From Kineobactrum salinum (lineage in GTDB: Bacteria > Pseudomonadota > Gammaproteobacteria > Pseudomonadales > Halieaceae): a DNA stretch of 64,000 nt. The stretch lies in contig NZ_CP048711.1 of assembly GCF_010669285.1 (NCBI RefSeq), forward strand, positions 868,001-932,000, given 5' to 3'. The notes under the pieces were generated by a model. The model saw only the letters and a list, made by a program, of their open reading frames with translations, was not told where the DNA came from and ran no database searches. The position numbers and the translations under genes were made by a program. Below are positions 51,360 to 61,400 of the stretch, piece after piece (within the stretch, counting starts at the first letter, position 1; each line of letters opens with the position of its first letter).

Positions 51360-52529
51360 TCAACCCAGCATCGCCTCCCGGCCGTAGAGCCGCGCGGCCA
51401 GCGCGCCGAGGCCGAGGCCGTAGCCGAGGGTGGTCAGTGCCGAGACCGCGAAGTGCAGCAGGCCCAGGGATTCGCCCCGGATTATTTCGTTGACCAGTGC
51501 GCCCTGGCTCAGGCTGGGTACGAGCATCATCCACAACTCGGTCTGGAATGGCAGGATCAGGATCACGAAGGTGGGGATCATCGGCAGCAACAGCACCAGC
51601 GACAGCCAGGTCTGCGCCTCCTTGAAGCTGCGGGTGAAGGCTGCGACCACAGTCAGCAGGGCGGCGCCGAACAGCGCCAGCGGCAGGTTGATCAGCAGGA
51701 TGTCCAGCGCCATGCGCGGGCTGAAGTTGATTGCCATGCCGATCTCGTGCAGCGGCATCCTGGGAATCACCAGGTAGAACGCGAGCAATGCCAGTACCAG
51801 GGCCATCACTGAAAACACGAAGGTGGCCGCGAGCTTGCCTGTCATCAGTGCGCTGCGGGTCAACGGCATTGTCAGCAGTGCCTCCAGCGAACCGCGCTCG
51901 CGCTCGCCCGCCGTGGTATCAATGGCCAGGTAGAAGCCCCCCATCAGCATGGAAATCACGATGAGATAGGGCAGCATGCCGAGGATCATTGCCGCGCGCG
52001 CCTCCCGCGAGGCGACGTCGATGGTGGCGATCGCTACCGCGTCGACCAGGCGCGGGTCCACCCCGCGGGCGAGCAATCGCAGGCGTCCCACACTGGTGCT
52101 GTAGGCGTCCAGCAGGTTGTGGGCACGGCGGATATTGGTCTGGGCCTTGCGGTTGGATTCGTCGACCACCAGTTGCAGCGTGGCGGGAGTACCGGCGCGG
52201 AACTCCTCGGCGTAGCCTTCCGGTATCACCAGTACCACCTGATGATTGCCCTCCCGCACCGCCTGCTCGGGGTCCTCGGGCGGCTGCTGGATCTCGACCT
52301 CCCGCTGCCGCAGCCACGCCACCAATCCGGGCGCGTGCTCGGCGCCGATCACCGGCAGCTCCAGCGGCCGCTCCAGTTCGCCGGTAGTGATCGTCACCAG
52401 CGCCGTCATCGCGACGGCGAAGATCGCGGGACCCAGGATGGGACCCATGATGAATGATGACAGCACGGTGCGCCGGTCACGCAGGTTGTCCAGCATTTCC
52501 TTCAGGAAGACTATCCAGGCACCATTCAC
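51360..52529 (-). CDS. ABC-2 type exporter permease (NatB-like)
   Basis: 389 residues. One N-terminal membrane segment, a large extracytoplasmic domain (about 50-180), then five C-terminal membrane segments, the ABC-2 layout of NatB-type Na+ or drug exporters. The motif ERERGSLEALLTMPL after the second segment is typical. It overlaps the ATPase gene by 4 bp. The exported substrate is unknown. Confidence 0.9.
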   Translation of the reverse strand: MNGAWIVFLKEMLDNLRDRRTVLSSFIMGPILGPAIFAVAMTALVTITTGELERPLELPVIGAEHAPGLVAWLRQREVEIQQPPEDPEQAVREGNHQVVLVIPEGYAEEFRAGTPATLQLVVDESNRKAQTNIRRAHNLLDAYSTSVGRLRLLARGVDPRLVDAVAIATIDVASREARAAMILGMLPYLIVISMLMGGFYLAIDTTAGERERGSLEALLTMPLTRSALMTGKLAATFVFSVMALVLALLAFYLVIPRMPLHEIGMAINFSPRMALDILLINLPLALFGAALLTVVAAFTRSFKEAQTWLSLVLLLPMIPTFVILILPFQTELWMMLVPSLSQGALVNEIIRGESLGLLHFAVSALTTLGYGLGLGALAARLYGREAMLG

Positions 52530-53257
52530 GGCTTTGCCTCCAGTGGCTGGATCGCGCGGACAAACACCTCTTCCAGATCCTGCTCCTGAAACTGTGCCCG
52601 CAGGGCATCGGGTGAGCCACTGGCGACCACCTGGCCGCGGGCAATGATGATGATGTCATCACAGAGCGCGGCCACCTCCTGCATCACGTGGCTGGAAAAC
52701 AGCACACAGTGCCCTTCCTGGCGCAGGCGCCGGATCAGTTCCCGCAGCGCCCGGGTCGCCATCACGTCCAGGCCGTTGGTGGGCTCGTCCAGCACGATGT
52801 TCTTCGGGCTGTGCACCAGAGCCCGGGCCAGCGCGGTCTTGATCCGTTGCCCCTGGGAATAACCCTTGGCCCGGCGATGCTGGAATTCCGCCATCTCCAG
52901 CATGTCCACCAGGGTGTCGATGCGGCGCTGCAGTTCCTGTCCGCGCAATCCCGCCAGCTTGCCGAAGTAGGCGATGTTCTCGCGCGCGCTCAGGCGGGGA
53001 TACAGGCCCGCTCCGTGGGGCAGTACCCCCAGGCAGCGCCTGACCTGCAGCGGCGCCGCGCAGACGTCATGGCCATCGACCCGCGCCGCGCCGCTGTCGG
53101 GCTTTACCACGGTGTAGAGCGTGCGCAAGGTGGTGGATTTGCCCGCTCCATTCGGTCCCAGCAGGCCGGTGATGCGCGCATCCGCCGCGCTGAAACTGAC
53201 ACCGTCGACCGCAGTGACGTTGCCAAAACGCTTGCCCAGGGCCTCGACTTCGATCAC
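52526..53257 (-). CDS. ABC exporter ATP-binding protein (NatA-like)
   Basis: 243 residues with Walker A GPNGAGKST, signature YSQGQ in place of LSGGQ, Walker B NIVLDEPTNGLD and the switch His in SSHVM. It pairs with the downstream permease and overlaps both neighbours by 4 bp, so hydrolase, ATPase and permease form one coupled operon. Confidence 0.93.
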   Translation of the reverse strand: MIEVEALGKRFGNVTAVDGVSFSAADARITGLLGPNGAGKSTTLRTLYTVVKPDSGAARVDGHDVCAAPLQVRRCLGVLPHGAGLYPRLSARENIAYFGKLAGLRGQELQRRIDTLVDMLEMAEFQHRRAKGYSQGQRIKTALARALVHSPKNIVLDEPTNGLDVMATRALRELIRRLRQEGHCVLFSSHVMQEVAALCDDIIIIARGQVVASGSPDALRAQFQEQDLEEVFVRAIQPLEAKP

Positions 53258-54723
53258 GGCGTGGGGCCGGTGAAGCTGAGGAAGAACGGCGCGGGCCGCA
53301 GCCGCTGGATACAGTCCACCTCAAGCCCGGCAATACTGGCGCTGGCGATAAAGTCCTCCATGATGCGCGGCGTACAGCCACGGGCGTACATGCCGTGCCC
53401 CTGCCCCGGCCCCACCACGTGCAGCGCCTCGTCGAGACTGCGCAGCAGGTGCTCGCCGTTGTCCGGCGGCGTCACCGGATCCGCCTCGCCGGACAGGATC
53501 AGGGTCGGGATCGCGCTGCGCCAGGGCGCGCGGAAACCGCTGTCCAGTTCGCCCCTGGGCCAGACCGAACACGCCGCCCGCAGGCTCTCCAGCATGCCCA
53601 CGCCCAGGTAGGTATCCTCGCCGGTATCAGCGCGGTCATCGACATCGTCGCCGGCGGCGGCAATAAAGGGCAGGTCCTCGGTACAGACCACTGCATTGTG
53701 CATGCCGGCCGCCAGCGCGTCCTCAAGCTGCCGGCTCAACAGCACTGCCTGCGCCGCCAGTGGCGCGAAGTCTCCCTCCTGCACCGCGCGATCGATCAGC
53801 AGAGGCAGCAGCGCGACGGTGCCGGGCGCGTAGCTGAACATGCGCACCACGCCGCGCAGCCAGTCCTCGGTAAACGTGTGTTCGCTCAACTCGGCCGTCG
53901 CCGGATCCGCCAGCGTCAGTGTCACCGGCGCTTCGCGCAGGCCTCGCTGCAGCTGCCGGAAATCCCCGGCCAGGCGGGGGAAACGCTCGCGGCAGGCCCG
54001 ATCCCCGGCACAGCGCCGGAACATCATGTCCAGCGCCCGCTGCGCATCCAGCGAGATGTCGGGCCCCAGCGCTCGATCCAGCGGTACCACGCCGTCGAGT
54101 ATTACCGAGCGGGTGCGCTCGGGCCAGGCCCGGGCAAACGCCTGGGCAACCCGGGAACCGTAGGAGATCCCGTACAGGTTGACCCGTTCATAGTCCAGCG
54201 CCGTGAGCAGCTCGGCGAGATCCCTGATTGCCACGCTGGTGGTATAAAAGCGCGGATCCCCGGGCAGTGCCTGCAGGCATTCCAGCGCCAGCTCCCGCTG
54301 CGCCTGTGAACTCAGGGCCGCCGCTTGCCAGTCGTCGGGCAGGGGACAATGCAGGGGATTGGAGTCGCCGGTGCCGCGCTGATCCAGCAATACGATATCC
54401 CGGTGCCGGTTGATGCGCGCAAATGCCCGATGGGCCAGCACATAACTTTCCAGCGCCGACTGGCCGGGACCGCCGGTAATGAACACCAGCGGATCCGCCG
54501 CCCGCCTGTGCGTGGTGGCGGGCAGTACCGCCACCGCCAGCGACAGGAACCGGCCGCCCGGCGCGTCCCGGTCTTCGGCAACCTCGAAACGGCCGCACTG
54601 GGCACTGATACGCTGTGGTGACTGTGCGGCCGCCAGGTGGCAAGGCGCCAGCGTCAGCGCGCGCGCCGGAACAGCGACGAGGCACGGGGCAAGCAGTGCA
54701 ATGAAAAGAAGCGCGAATCTCAT
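53254..54723 (-). CDS. Secreted alpha/beta hydrolase (proline-iminopeptidase/TAP-like)
   Basis: 489 residues. A signal peptide (about 1-22, ending ARA) precedes an alpha/beta hydrolase fold: oxyanion region FITGGPGQS, nucleophile elbow GISYGS, acid in LSGEADPVTPP and His in GQGHGM. Several Cys pairs suggest disulphides in the periplasm. The layout is that of tripeptidyl-aminopeptidase/prolyl aminopeptidase relatives. It is first in the operon with the ABC exporter, which may handle a peptide or lipid related to its product; that link is inference. Confidence 0.88.
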   Translation of the reverse strand: MRFALLFIALLAPCLVAVPARALTLAPCHLAAAQSPQRISAQCGRFEVAEDRDAPGGRFLSLAVAVLPATTHRRAADPLVFITGGPGQSALESYVLAHRAFARINRHRDIVLLDQRGTGDSNPLHCPLPDDWQAAALSSQAQRELALECLQALPGDPRFYTTSVAIRDLAELLTALDYERVNLYGISYGSRVAQAFARAWPERTRSVILDGVVPLDRALGPDISLDAQRALDMMFRRCAGDRACRERFPRLAGDFRQLQRGLREAPVTLTLADPATAELSEHTFTEDWLRGVVRMFSYAPGTVALLPLLIDRAVQEGDFAPLAAQAVLLSRQLEDALAAGMHNAVVCTEDLPFIAAAGDDVDDRADTGEDTYLGVGMLESLRAACSVWPRGELDSGFRAPWRSAIPTLILSGEADPVTPPDNGEHLLRSLDEALHVVGPGQGHGMYARGCTPRIMEDFIASASIAGLEVDCIQRLRPAPFFLSFTGPTP

Positions 54724-54818
54724 GCAGCGATGGTGCCGCCAGGCCCACCACCGGTCAAGGCACGCTTGTCATCAAAATCCGCCAGTCCGGCCGCGCCGGC
54801 TATCGCTATGCCTGACGA

Positions 54819-55688
54819 CTATAGCTGACGGCTACGCCTGGCCAGTTTGACCGGCAACACCTCGGTGGTTATCTCAAAACCGGCCGTATACAACTGGTCT
54901 TTCTGCTCCGGGCTGAGACGCATGTCGAAAGGGGACGTGTCGCCGGTTTCGATCACGATCGTCGAGAGCCAGAATTCCTCGTTGATGTATTCGCGGGAGA
55001 TGGTAGTCATGAAGGTGCGCACCAACATCTCCAGATAGCCGCGCAATGGCAGCACGGAAGGTTTCGGCGGCCGGCGGCCAGGGGTGGTGCTGCGCAGTTT
55101 GAACACCACTACCGGCGTCCCGTCGCCGGACCAGTTGCGCTGCAGGGCTTCCTCCGAGAGGATGCTGCCATCCACCAGCAGGTGCGCACCGTGCTCTTTG
55201 AAGCTGAACAGAATAGGTACTGACATGGAAAAGCGCACCGCCTGCGACACCCGGGTGGCCGGGTGGCTGTGGCGGCTGAACACCACCGGCTGGCCGGTGC
55301 GCACGTCGGTCGCCACCACATGATAGTCCAGCTCCAGCTCGGCAAAGGTCTTGCCATCGACCAGCTCATCCACCCAGGTTTCGAAGCTGTTGCCGTTGGA
55401 CAGGCCGCCGGTGCGCAGCAGCGATATCAGATTCTGGGCGGAAAAACGCGAGAAATCGGTGTCCTGGGCGATCCGCCGGATATCCGGCACTGAATAACCT
55501 GCCGCCAGCAAGGCGCCGACGATACTGCCGCCGGACACGCCCACCAGCGTCCGGTAGCTCAGCCCCAGCTCCGCAATGGCCTGCAGTACCCCGATGTGTG
55601 CCGATAGCCGGCCGCCCCCGCCGGCGAGCACCGGAACGATGCGCAGATCCTGATCACGCAGCCCCCGATCGTCCTGGCTCTTGTTCAT
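54819..55688 (-). CDS. Patatin-like phospholipase
   Basis: 289 residues, no signal peptide. The patatin oxyanion loop GGGGR is near residue 23, the nucleophile elbow GVSGGS near 50 and the dyad Asp in VDGS near 174 (DGG is more common). It would hydrolyse acyl esters of lipids. It stands alone, 95 bp upstream of the hydrolase-exporter operon on the same strand. Confidence 0.9.
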   Translation of the reverse strand: MNKSQDDRGLRDQDLRIVPVLAGGGGRLSAHIGVLQAIAELGLSYRTLVGVSGGSIVGALLAAGYSVPDIRRIAQDTDFSRFSAQNLISLLRTGGLSNGNSFETWVDELVDGKTFAELELDYHVVATDVRTGQPVVFSRHSHPATRVSQAVRFSMSVPILFSFKEHGAHLLVDGSILSEEALQRNWSGDGTPVVVFKLRSTTPGRRPPKPSVLPLRGYLEMLVRTFMTTISREYINEEFWLSTIVIETGDTSPFDMRLSPEQKDQLYTAGFEITTEVLPVKLARRSRQL

Positions 55689-55982
55689 TCTTGTCTGCCA
55701 TTCCTGCCGTTCCCGCTGCAGTATAGCCCGCGCCGGGGCGCATAAACCACCTCACATCCCGCGCCCGACGTGTCGTTTTTTACAGGAAACGTGTGATACC
55801 TCGAAGGACTCTGCTGCGGGACACCGCAATGAACGAGAGACTGCTAGACTATGTAGGGAGTCTGGAAGTTGTGCCACCGAAACCGATCAGTCCGCGCGAA
55901 CGGTCCAGCGGTCGCTCGCACAAAATCATGTCGCAACAGTGGCTTCACCCGTGACTACAATCGATCAGCCCAGGAGCGACCG

Positions 55983-56987
55983 ATGCCCGACAAACCACGA
56001 ATCCTCGACCTCATCGGCAACACTCCCCTGCTGTACTTGCGGGAAGTATCCAAGCTAACCGGTTGCCAAATCTACGGCAAGGCGGAATTCATGAACCCTG
56101 GCGGATCGGTGAAGGACCGTACCGCGCTGGGCATTATTCGCGCCGCGGAGGCGGCGGGAGAGCTCCACCCTGGTGGTGTGGTCGTGGAGGGCACAGTGGG
56201 CAACACCGGCATCGGGCTGACACTGGTGGCCAACGCCCTGGGCTACCAATCGGTTATCGTTATGCCACAGACTGCCAGCCAGGAAAAGATCGACCAGCTC
56301 GAAATGCTGGGAGCGGACCTGATCCTGGTGCCTTCGGCTCCTTACGACAGCCCCCAGCACTACATCCATACCGCCGAGAGTGTGGCCCGGGGCCGGGCCA
56401 GTACTGAACCCAACGGCGCCACCTGGGCACGCCAGTTCGACAATCCCGCCAACCGACGGGTCCACTATGAAACCACAGGTCGGGAGATCTGGGCCCAGAC
56501 CGGGGGTCATGTGGACGGCTTTATCTGCGCTGTGGGTACCGGGGGCACCCTGGCCGGGGTTGCAGCGGCGCTGCGCGAATGCAAGCCCGGAGTGAAGATT
56601 GGCCTGGCAGACCCGATGGGCTCGGCGCTGTACAGCCATTTCAATGGTGGCCCGCTACGCGGCGAAGGCAACTCCATAGTCGAGGGCATCGGCGTATCCT
56701 TCATGCCGGGCAACCTGGATGGTGTGACGCCGGATTTCAGTTACCAGGTGGACGACGACACCGCCCTGCCGTACATTTTCAACCTGCTCAAGCACGAGGG
56801 GATCTCTGTGGGCGGCTCCTCGGGCATCAATATCGCCGGGGCCGTGGCCATGGCGCGGGAACTGGGTCCGGGACACACCATCGTGACGATACTTTGCGAT
56901 GCCGGCAGCCGCTACCATAGCAAACTGTTCAACCCAGACTTCCTGATGCGGCACAAACTGCCCTTCCCGTCCTGGATGGCCAGCTGA
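55983..56987 (+). CDS. PLP-dependent cysteine synthase-like enzyme
   Basis: 334 residues from ATG 55983, 8 nt after AGGAG; the longer open frame upstream has no typical residues. The start ILDLIGNTPLLYL and the PLP lysine in NPGGSVKDRTALG place it in the cysteine synthase / cystathionine beta-synthase family. TVGNTGIG replaces the usual TSGNTGIG, and GTGGTLAG binds the cofactor phosphate. The Ser-to-Val change in the asparagine loop could mean a substrate other than O-acetylserine. The 294 bp upstream hold no gene. Confidence 0.88.
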   Translation: MPDKPRILDLIGNTPLLYLREVSKLTGCQIYGKAEFMNPGGSVKDRTALGIIRAAEAAGELHPGGVVVEGTVGNTGIGLTLVANALGYQSVIVMPQTASQEKIDQLEMLGADLILVPSAPYDSPQHYIHTAESVARGRASTEPNGATWARQFDNPANRRVHYETTGREIWAQTGGHVDGFICAVGTGGTLAGVAAALRECKPGVKIGLADPMGSALYSHFNGGPLRGEGNSIVEGIGVSFMPGNLDGVTPDFSYQVDDDTALPYIFNLLKHEGISVGGSSGINIAGAVAMARELGPGHTIVTILCDAGSRYHSKLFNPDFLMRHKLPFPSWMAS

Positions 56988-57344
56988 GCCGGCCGGCCAG
57001 TGAGTGAGATTCCTGTCAGCCAGCGCCGGGCCCCTCCCAAACCTATCGAGCACTACGCAAATAAAGCCGCGAGTCGCGATGCTGCAATTATGGCGGCCTA
57101 TGCCCTATGCCAGTGGCAAGACCTGATCCCATGCCCTGACCCCATTCCCGGCTTGTCGGTTTTTTTTACAGCCCGCTGACAGCCGACCATCAATCACCAG
57201 TGAAATCAGCGGCTTATAAATTGGCTTGGAAATTGCTGCTAATCTCGCATTGAGTTGACGACGCCAACTTGGTCCGGAATGGCGCATCGGCCATACCGGC
57301 AGAATCCCGTTGCCGCCCATAAAAAAACAGATGAGGAATCCACC
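56988..57344. other. Intergenic region upstream of the PEP-CTERM esterase
   Basis: 357 bp with no gene that I can support. It contains a run of eight T at about 57160-57170 without a convincing stem, and the sigma-54 site at 57222-57237. Confidence 0.5.
57222..57237 (+). promoter_or_regulatory. Sigma-54 (-24/-12) promoter of PEP-CTERM esterase gene
   Basis: TGGCTTGGAAATTGCT: TGGC and TTGCT match the consensus and GG and GC are exactly 10 bases apart. It lies 107 bp before the ATG. Confidence 0.8.
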
Positions 57345-58388
57345 ATGCCTGCAAGCCTCCACTACGCGATGTCCCGGGCATTCGGTCTTGTGCTCGCTCT
57401 CACCCTGGCCAGCACCTCCGCGCTGGCCCTGCCCACCTACAGCGACATCTATACTTTCGGTGACAGTCTCTCCGATACGGGGAATCTCGCCAGTCTGTAT
57501 CCGGATGGCGATCTCGCCCCCGTCGCCGCAACGGTGGGCTATGGCCCCAACGACCGCTTCAGCAACGGCCCGCTCTGGCACGAATACCTGGCCGACACCC
57601 TGAGCGTGGCGCGTGCCAGCCACTCTAACGGCGGCGGCAACAGTTATGCCCACGCCGGCGCGCAGGTGAATGACGCTGTCGGCCTGTCGGCCGGGATGCT
57701 GACCCAGCATGCCCAGTACAACAGTGCCAGTGGCGGTATTTCTGATCCGGACGCGCTCTACATCGCCTGGGCCGGTGGCAACGACCTGCTGGCGCTGGCG
57801 GGCGACGTCAATCCATTGCTGGCGATCGAGGCCCGGCTTGATGCACTGCTGGGAATGCTCACCGGGCTGGTCGACAGCGGCGCCAATACGCTGCTGGTAC
57901 CCAACCTTCCCGATCTCGGCAGCATCCCGCAACTGGCGGGCTCGGCCAACGCGCCCATCGCAACAGCGCTCACCACCTACTGGAATACCGGGCTGGAACA
58001 GCGTCTGCTCGACCTCGGTACCAACAATAGCGCCTCGATCTTCTATTTCGATGTGTTTGGCCTGTTCAACTCCATCCTGGCCAACCCGGCTGCAGCGGGC
58101 TTCAGCAATACCACCGAAGGCTGCCGCTACGTGGAAGAGGCCGGGCCCGGGAACCTGCCGACCGAGTTCAGCTGTGCCGGTGCCGACAGCTATCTGTTCT
58201 GGGATCAGATGCACCCGACCACCGCCGCCCACCAGCTTCTGGGCAGCAGCGCGTTCGAACTGCTGGCCAGCGGCCAGGCCATCGGCGGACCGGGCCAGGT
58301 GCCCGCGCCGCTGACCCTATGGTTGCTGTTGAGCGGCCTGGTGCTGCTGGCCTGGACTGGCCGCGGCGGTATCCGCCACCGGTTGTAG
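57345..58388 (+). CDS. GDSL esterase/lipase with PEP-CTERM signal
   Basis: 347 residues from ATG 57345 after GAGGAA. A signal peptide (ending ALA, about residue 26) is followed by GDSL block I FGDSLSDTGN, the Gly and Asn blocks including WAGGNDLLAL, and the catalytic pair in FWDQMHPT. The C-terminus is a PEP-CTERM signal, VPAPLTLWLLLSGLVLLAW followed by basic residues. It is a secreted esterase probably anchored or processed by exosortase. The closest use may be matrix or lipid processing; the substrate is unknown. Confidence 0.93.
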   Translation: MPASLHYAMSRAFGLVLALTLASTSALALPTYSDIYTFGDSLSDTGNLASLYPDGDLAPVAATVGYGPNDRFSNGPLWHEYLADTLSVARASHSNGGGNSYAHAGAQVNDAVGLSAGMLTQHAQYNSASGGISDPDALYIAWAGGNDLLALAGDVNPLLAIEARLDALLGMLTGLVDSGANTLLVPNLPDLGSIPQLAGSANAPIATALTTYWNTGLEQRLLDLGTNNSASIFYFDVFGLFNSILANPAAAGFSNTTEGCRYVEEAGPGNLPTEFSCAGADSYLFWDQMHPTTAAHQLLGSSAFELLASGQAIGGPGQVPAPLTLWLLLSGLVLLAWTGRGGIRHRL

Positions 58389-58437
58389 CCTCGCGCTGGC
58401 CTGCCGATGCGGGCAACTGGGCGGATCAGCGCGCCGG

Positions 58438-61400
58438 TCAGCGCGGCATCACCTTGATCCGTCCCAGCTGCTCCAGCGGGGCCGGTTCACTGAGCAGGTA
58501 GCCCTGCACATAGTCGATCCCTATCTGGCGCAGCAGGCCCAGGGTCTTGTGGTCCTCGACACACTCGGCGATGGTGTGCAGGCCCATGATGTGGGCGATG
58601 TTGTTGATCGAGGCCACCATGGCCTGGTCGATCTCGCAGCCGGCCATGTCGCGAATGAAGATGCCGTCGATCTTGACGTAGTCGACCTCCAGTTTCTTCA
58701 GGTAGCCGAAGGACGACAGGCCACTGCCAAAATCGTCCAGCGCAAACCGGCAGCCCAGCCGCCGCAGCTCGGCGATGAAAGTCTGCGCTGCCTCCGGGTC
58801 ATTCATGGCTGCGGTCTCGGTAATCTCAAAGCAGAGATAGTGGGCCGGGATCCGGTGCCGCTCGATCGCGGACTTGATCAGTTCCAGACATTCCTCGCTG
58901 CCGATGGAGACCCCCGACAGATTGATGGCGCAGTGGATGGGACTGTTCTGTGAATGCAGGCGGTCGCCCAGCCAGCCCAGGGTATTGCGGATCACCCACT
59001 GGTCAATCTGCGGCATCAGGTCGTAGCGCTCAGCCGCTGGTACAAAGGCGCCCGGCAGCACCAGCTGATTGCGCTCGTCCAGCAGACGCACAAAAATCTC
59101 GATATGGGGACTCTGTCCCGGTGCCGGCTCCAGCGCTTCGATGCTCTGGTAGTACAGGCGCAGGCGGTCGCCATCTATGGCCGCCTGAATCTGCGCCGCC
59201 CACTGCATCTGCCCCTTGCGCTGATTCAGTTCGGCGTCGTCCGTCACGTACAGGTGCACCCGGTTGCGGCCGGCATCCTTGGCTGCGTAACAGGCCGAGT
59301 CGGCGACGCTGAGCAGTTCGTCCAGCGAGGCGCAGTCCTTGCCGAACGGCACCAGGCCGATACTGACTCCGACGGAAAACACCTGTCCCTCCCAGCTAAA
59401 GCGGAATTCGCGCACCGCACTGCGCAGCTGCTCGGCGATCCCGCGACCGCGCTCCACCGGGCAGTTGGCCAGCAGGATGCCGAACTCATCGCCACCCAGG
59501 CGGGCGAAGGTATCGTTCTGCCGCAACAGTGCCTTCAGCTCCTGGGCAAGCCGGCGCAGCAGGATGTCGCCGGCGCGGTGGCCGCAGGTGTCGTTGACAA
59601 TCTTGAACTGATCCAGGTCCAGGTAGCAGATCAGGTGCTCGCCGCCGTCGGTACGCGCCGCAAGAACGAGCTGCTCCAGCCGCCGCTCGAACTCGCGCCG
59701 GTTGATCAGGCCGGTGAGGGCATCGTGCGCCGCCTGGAAGGTGAGCTTGGCCTGCAATTCGCTATTGCGGGTAATATCCTGCATCGCGACGACCCAGCCC
59801 CGGCTGCCACCCGCGGCATCGCGCAGCGGCGCGCAGTTCAACTGCACCAGCGCCGGCTGTCTGTTTCTGCTGAGCAGACTCAGCTGCTGGTATTCCCCCG
59901 CGGGCTTGCTGTCGCGGCAGAGCATGGCCACTGAGACATTGTCACCCTCCGCATTCTTCAGCCGGATAACCCGTTCGAGGGGCTGGCCGAAGGCGCTGCC
60001 ACTGCTCCAGCCGGTCAATTGCCGCGCCACCGGATTGAGGTAGACGGTATTGAGCTGCGCATCACAGGTGATCACCGCCTCGGTAATGGCCTCCAGCGTG
60101 ACCTGCGCCAGTTCCGAGTGCCGCTGCAGCTGATCCTCCATGCGCCGGCGCTCGGTGATGTCGCGCACCACCGCGCTGTACTGCACCCCATCCTCTAACG
60201 GACTGGCCGCCGTAATCACTTCAATCGGCACCACAGCGCCGGAGCCAGTGCGCCCGCTCAACTCGTGGGGCCCCTCGTTGTGGCTGGCGGCGAGCAGGGT
60301 CAGCAGGGTGTCCAGCGGCTGGTTGGGGTAGCGCTCGCCGCAATCCGGGTGCAGCAATACCCCTACCGGGTGGCCGACCAGGTGGGGCTCACGGCGGCCA
60401 AAAATCTGCTCCGCACCGGGGTTCACACTGGTGATGATGCCCAGCTCACTGAAGGTGATGACGCCGTCGTGCATATCCCGCAGGATCAGCCGGGTGCGGG
60501 CAATCATGCGGTTCAGTTTGGCCATGACCTGGTTGTACTTGAACGCGATCTGCCCCACCTCGGTAAACGGCTCCACCGGCACCCGGCGCTCCGTATCACC
60601 ACTGAGCTCCTGTTCATTCATGGCCTGCAGCAACTGGGTCAGTTCGGTGGAGGCGCCGTGCTCGGAACTGTTGAGCCCCTCCTGCTCGGCTTCGGCCGTG
60701 ACCCGCAACGGAATAAAACGACGCATCACCAACAGGAACAGCAATGCCAGGCTGAAGGCCCAGGCGGCGCAGATCAACACTCCCTGCAACTGCACCAGCA
60801 GCTGCGCACCCCGGCCCAGGCCGGTGCCCAGCAGCAGCGGATCGCCGAACAGGGCGACCGCCAATGTGCCCCAGATACCCGCGCCCAGGTGCACCGGAGT
60901 CGCTCCGATGGCGTCGTCCAGCTGCAACCGCAGCAACAGAAGTTCGGTGCCGCGCATGCAGAGCGCGCCGATCGCACCGATCACTACCGCCTGCGGGGTG
61001 GATACCGCGTGACAGCCCGCGGTGATCGCCACCAGCCCCGCCAGGGTACCGTTGATGGTGATCTGGGAAGTCATATTGCCCACCGGCTGGTAGTGGCCCA
61101 GCAACATCCCGGTAATACCGCCGGCCGCGGCGGCCATCAGGGTGTTGACAATAATGCCGGGGATGGCCTGGGAGAAGGCCAGCGTACTGCCGCCATTGAA
61201 GCCGATCCAGCCAATGATGAAAAACATCATGCCCAGCATGGCAAAGGGCAGATTGCTGCCGGGTATGGACTGCGGCTGTCCCTCGACGAAGCGGCCCTGG
61301 CGCGGGCCAATCACAATGATCGCTGCCAGCGACACCCAGCCGCCGAGGCTGTGCACCACCGTACTGCCGGCAAAATCCACGAAGCCGCGCGCCGCCAGCC

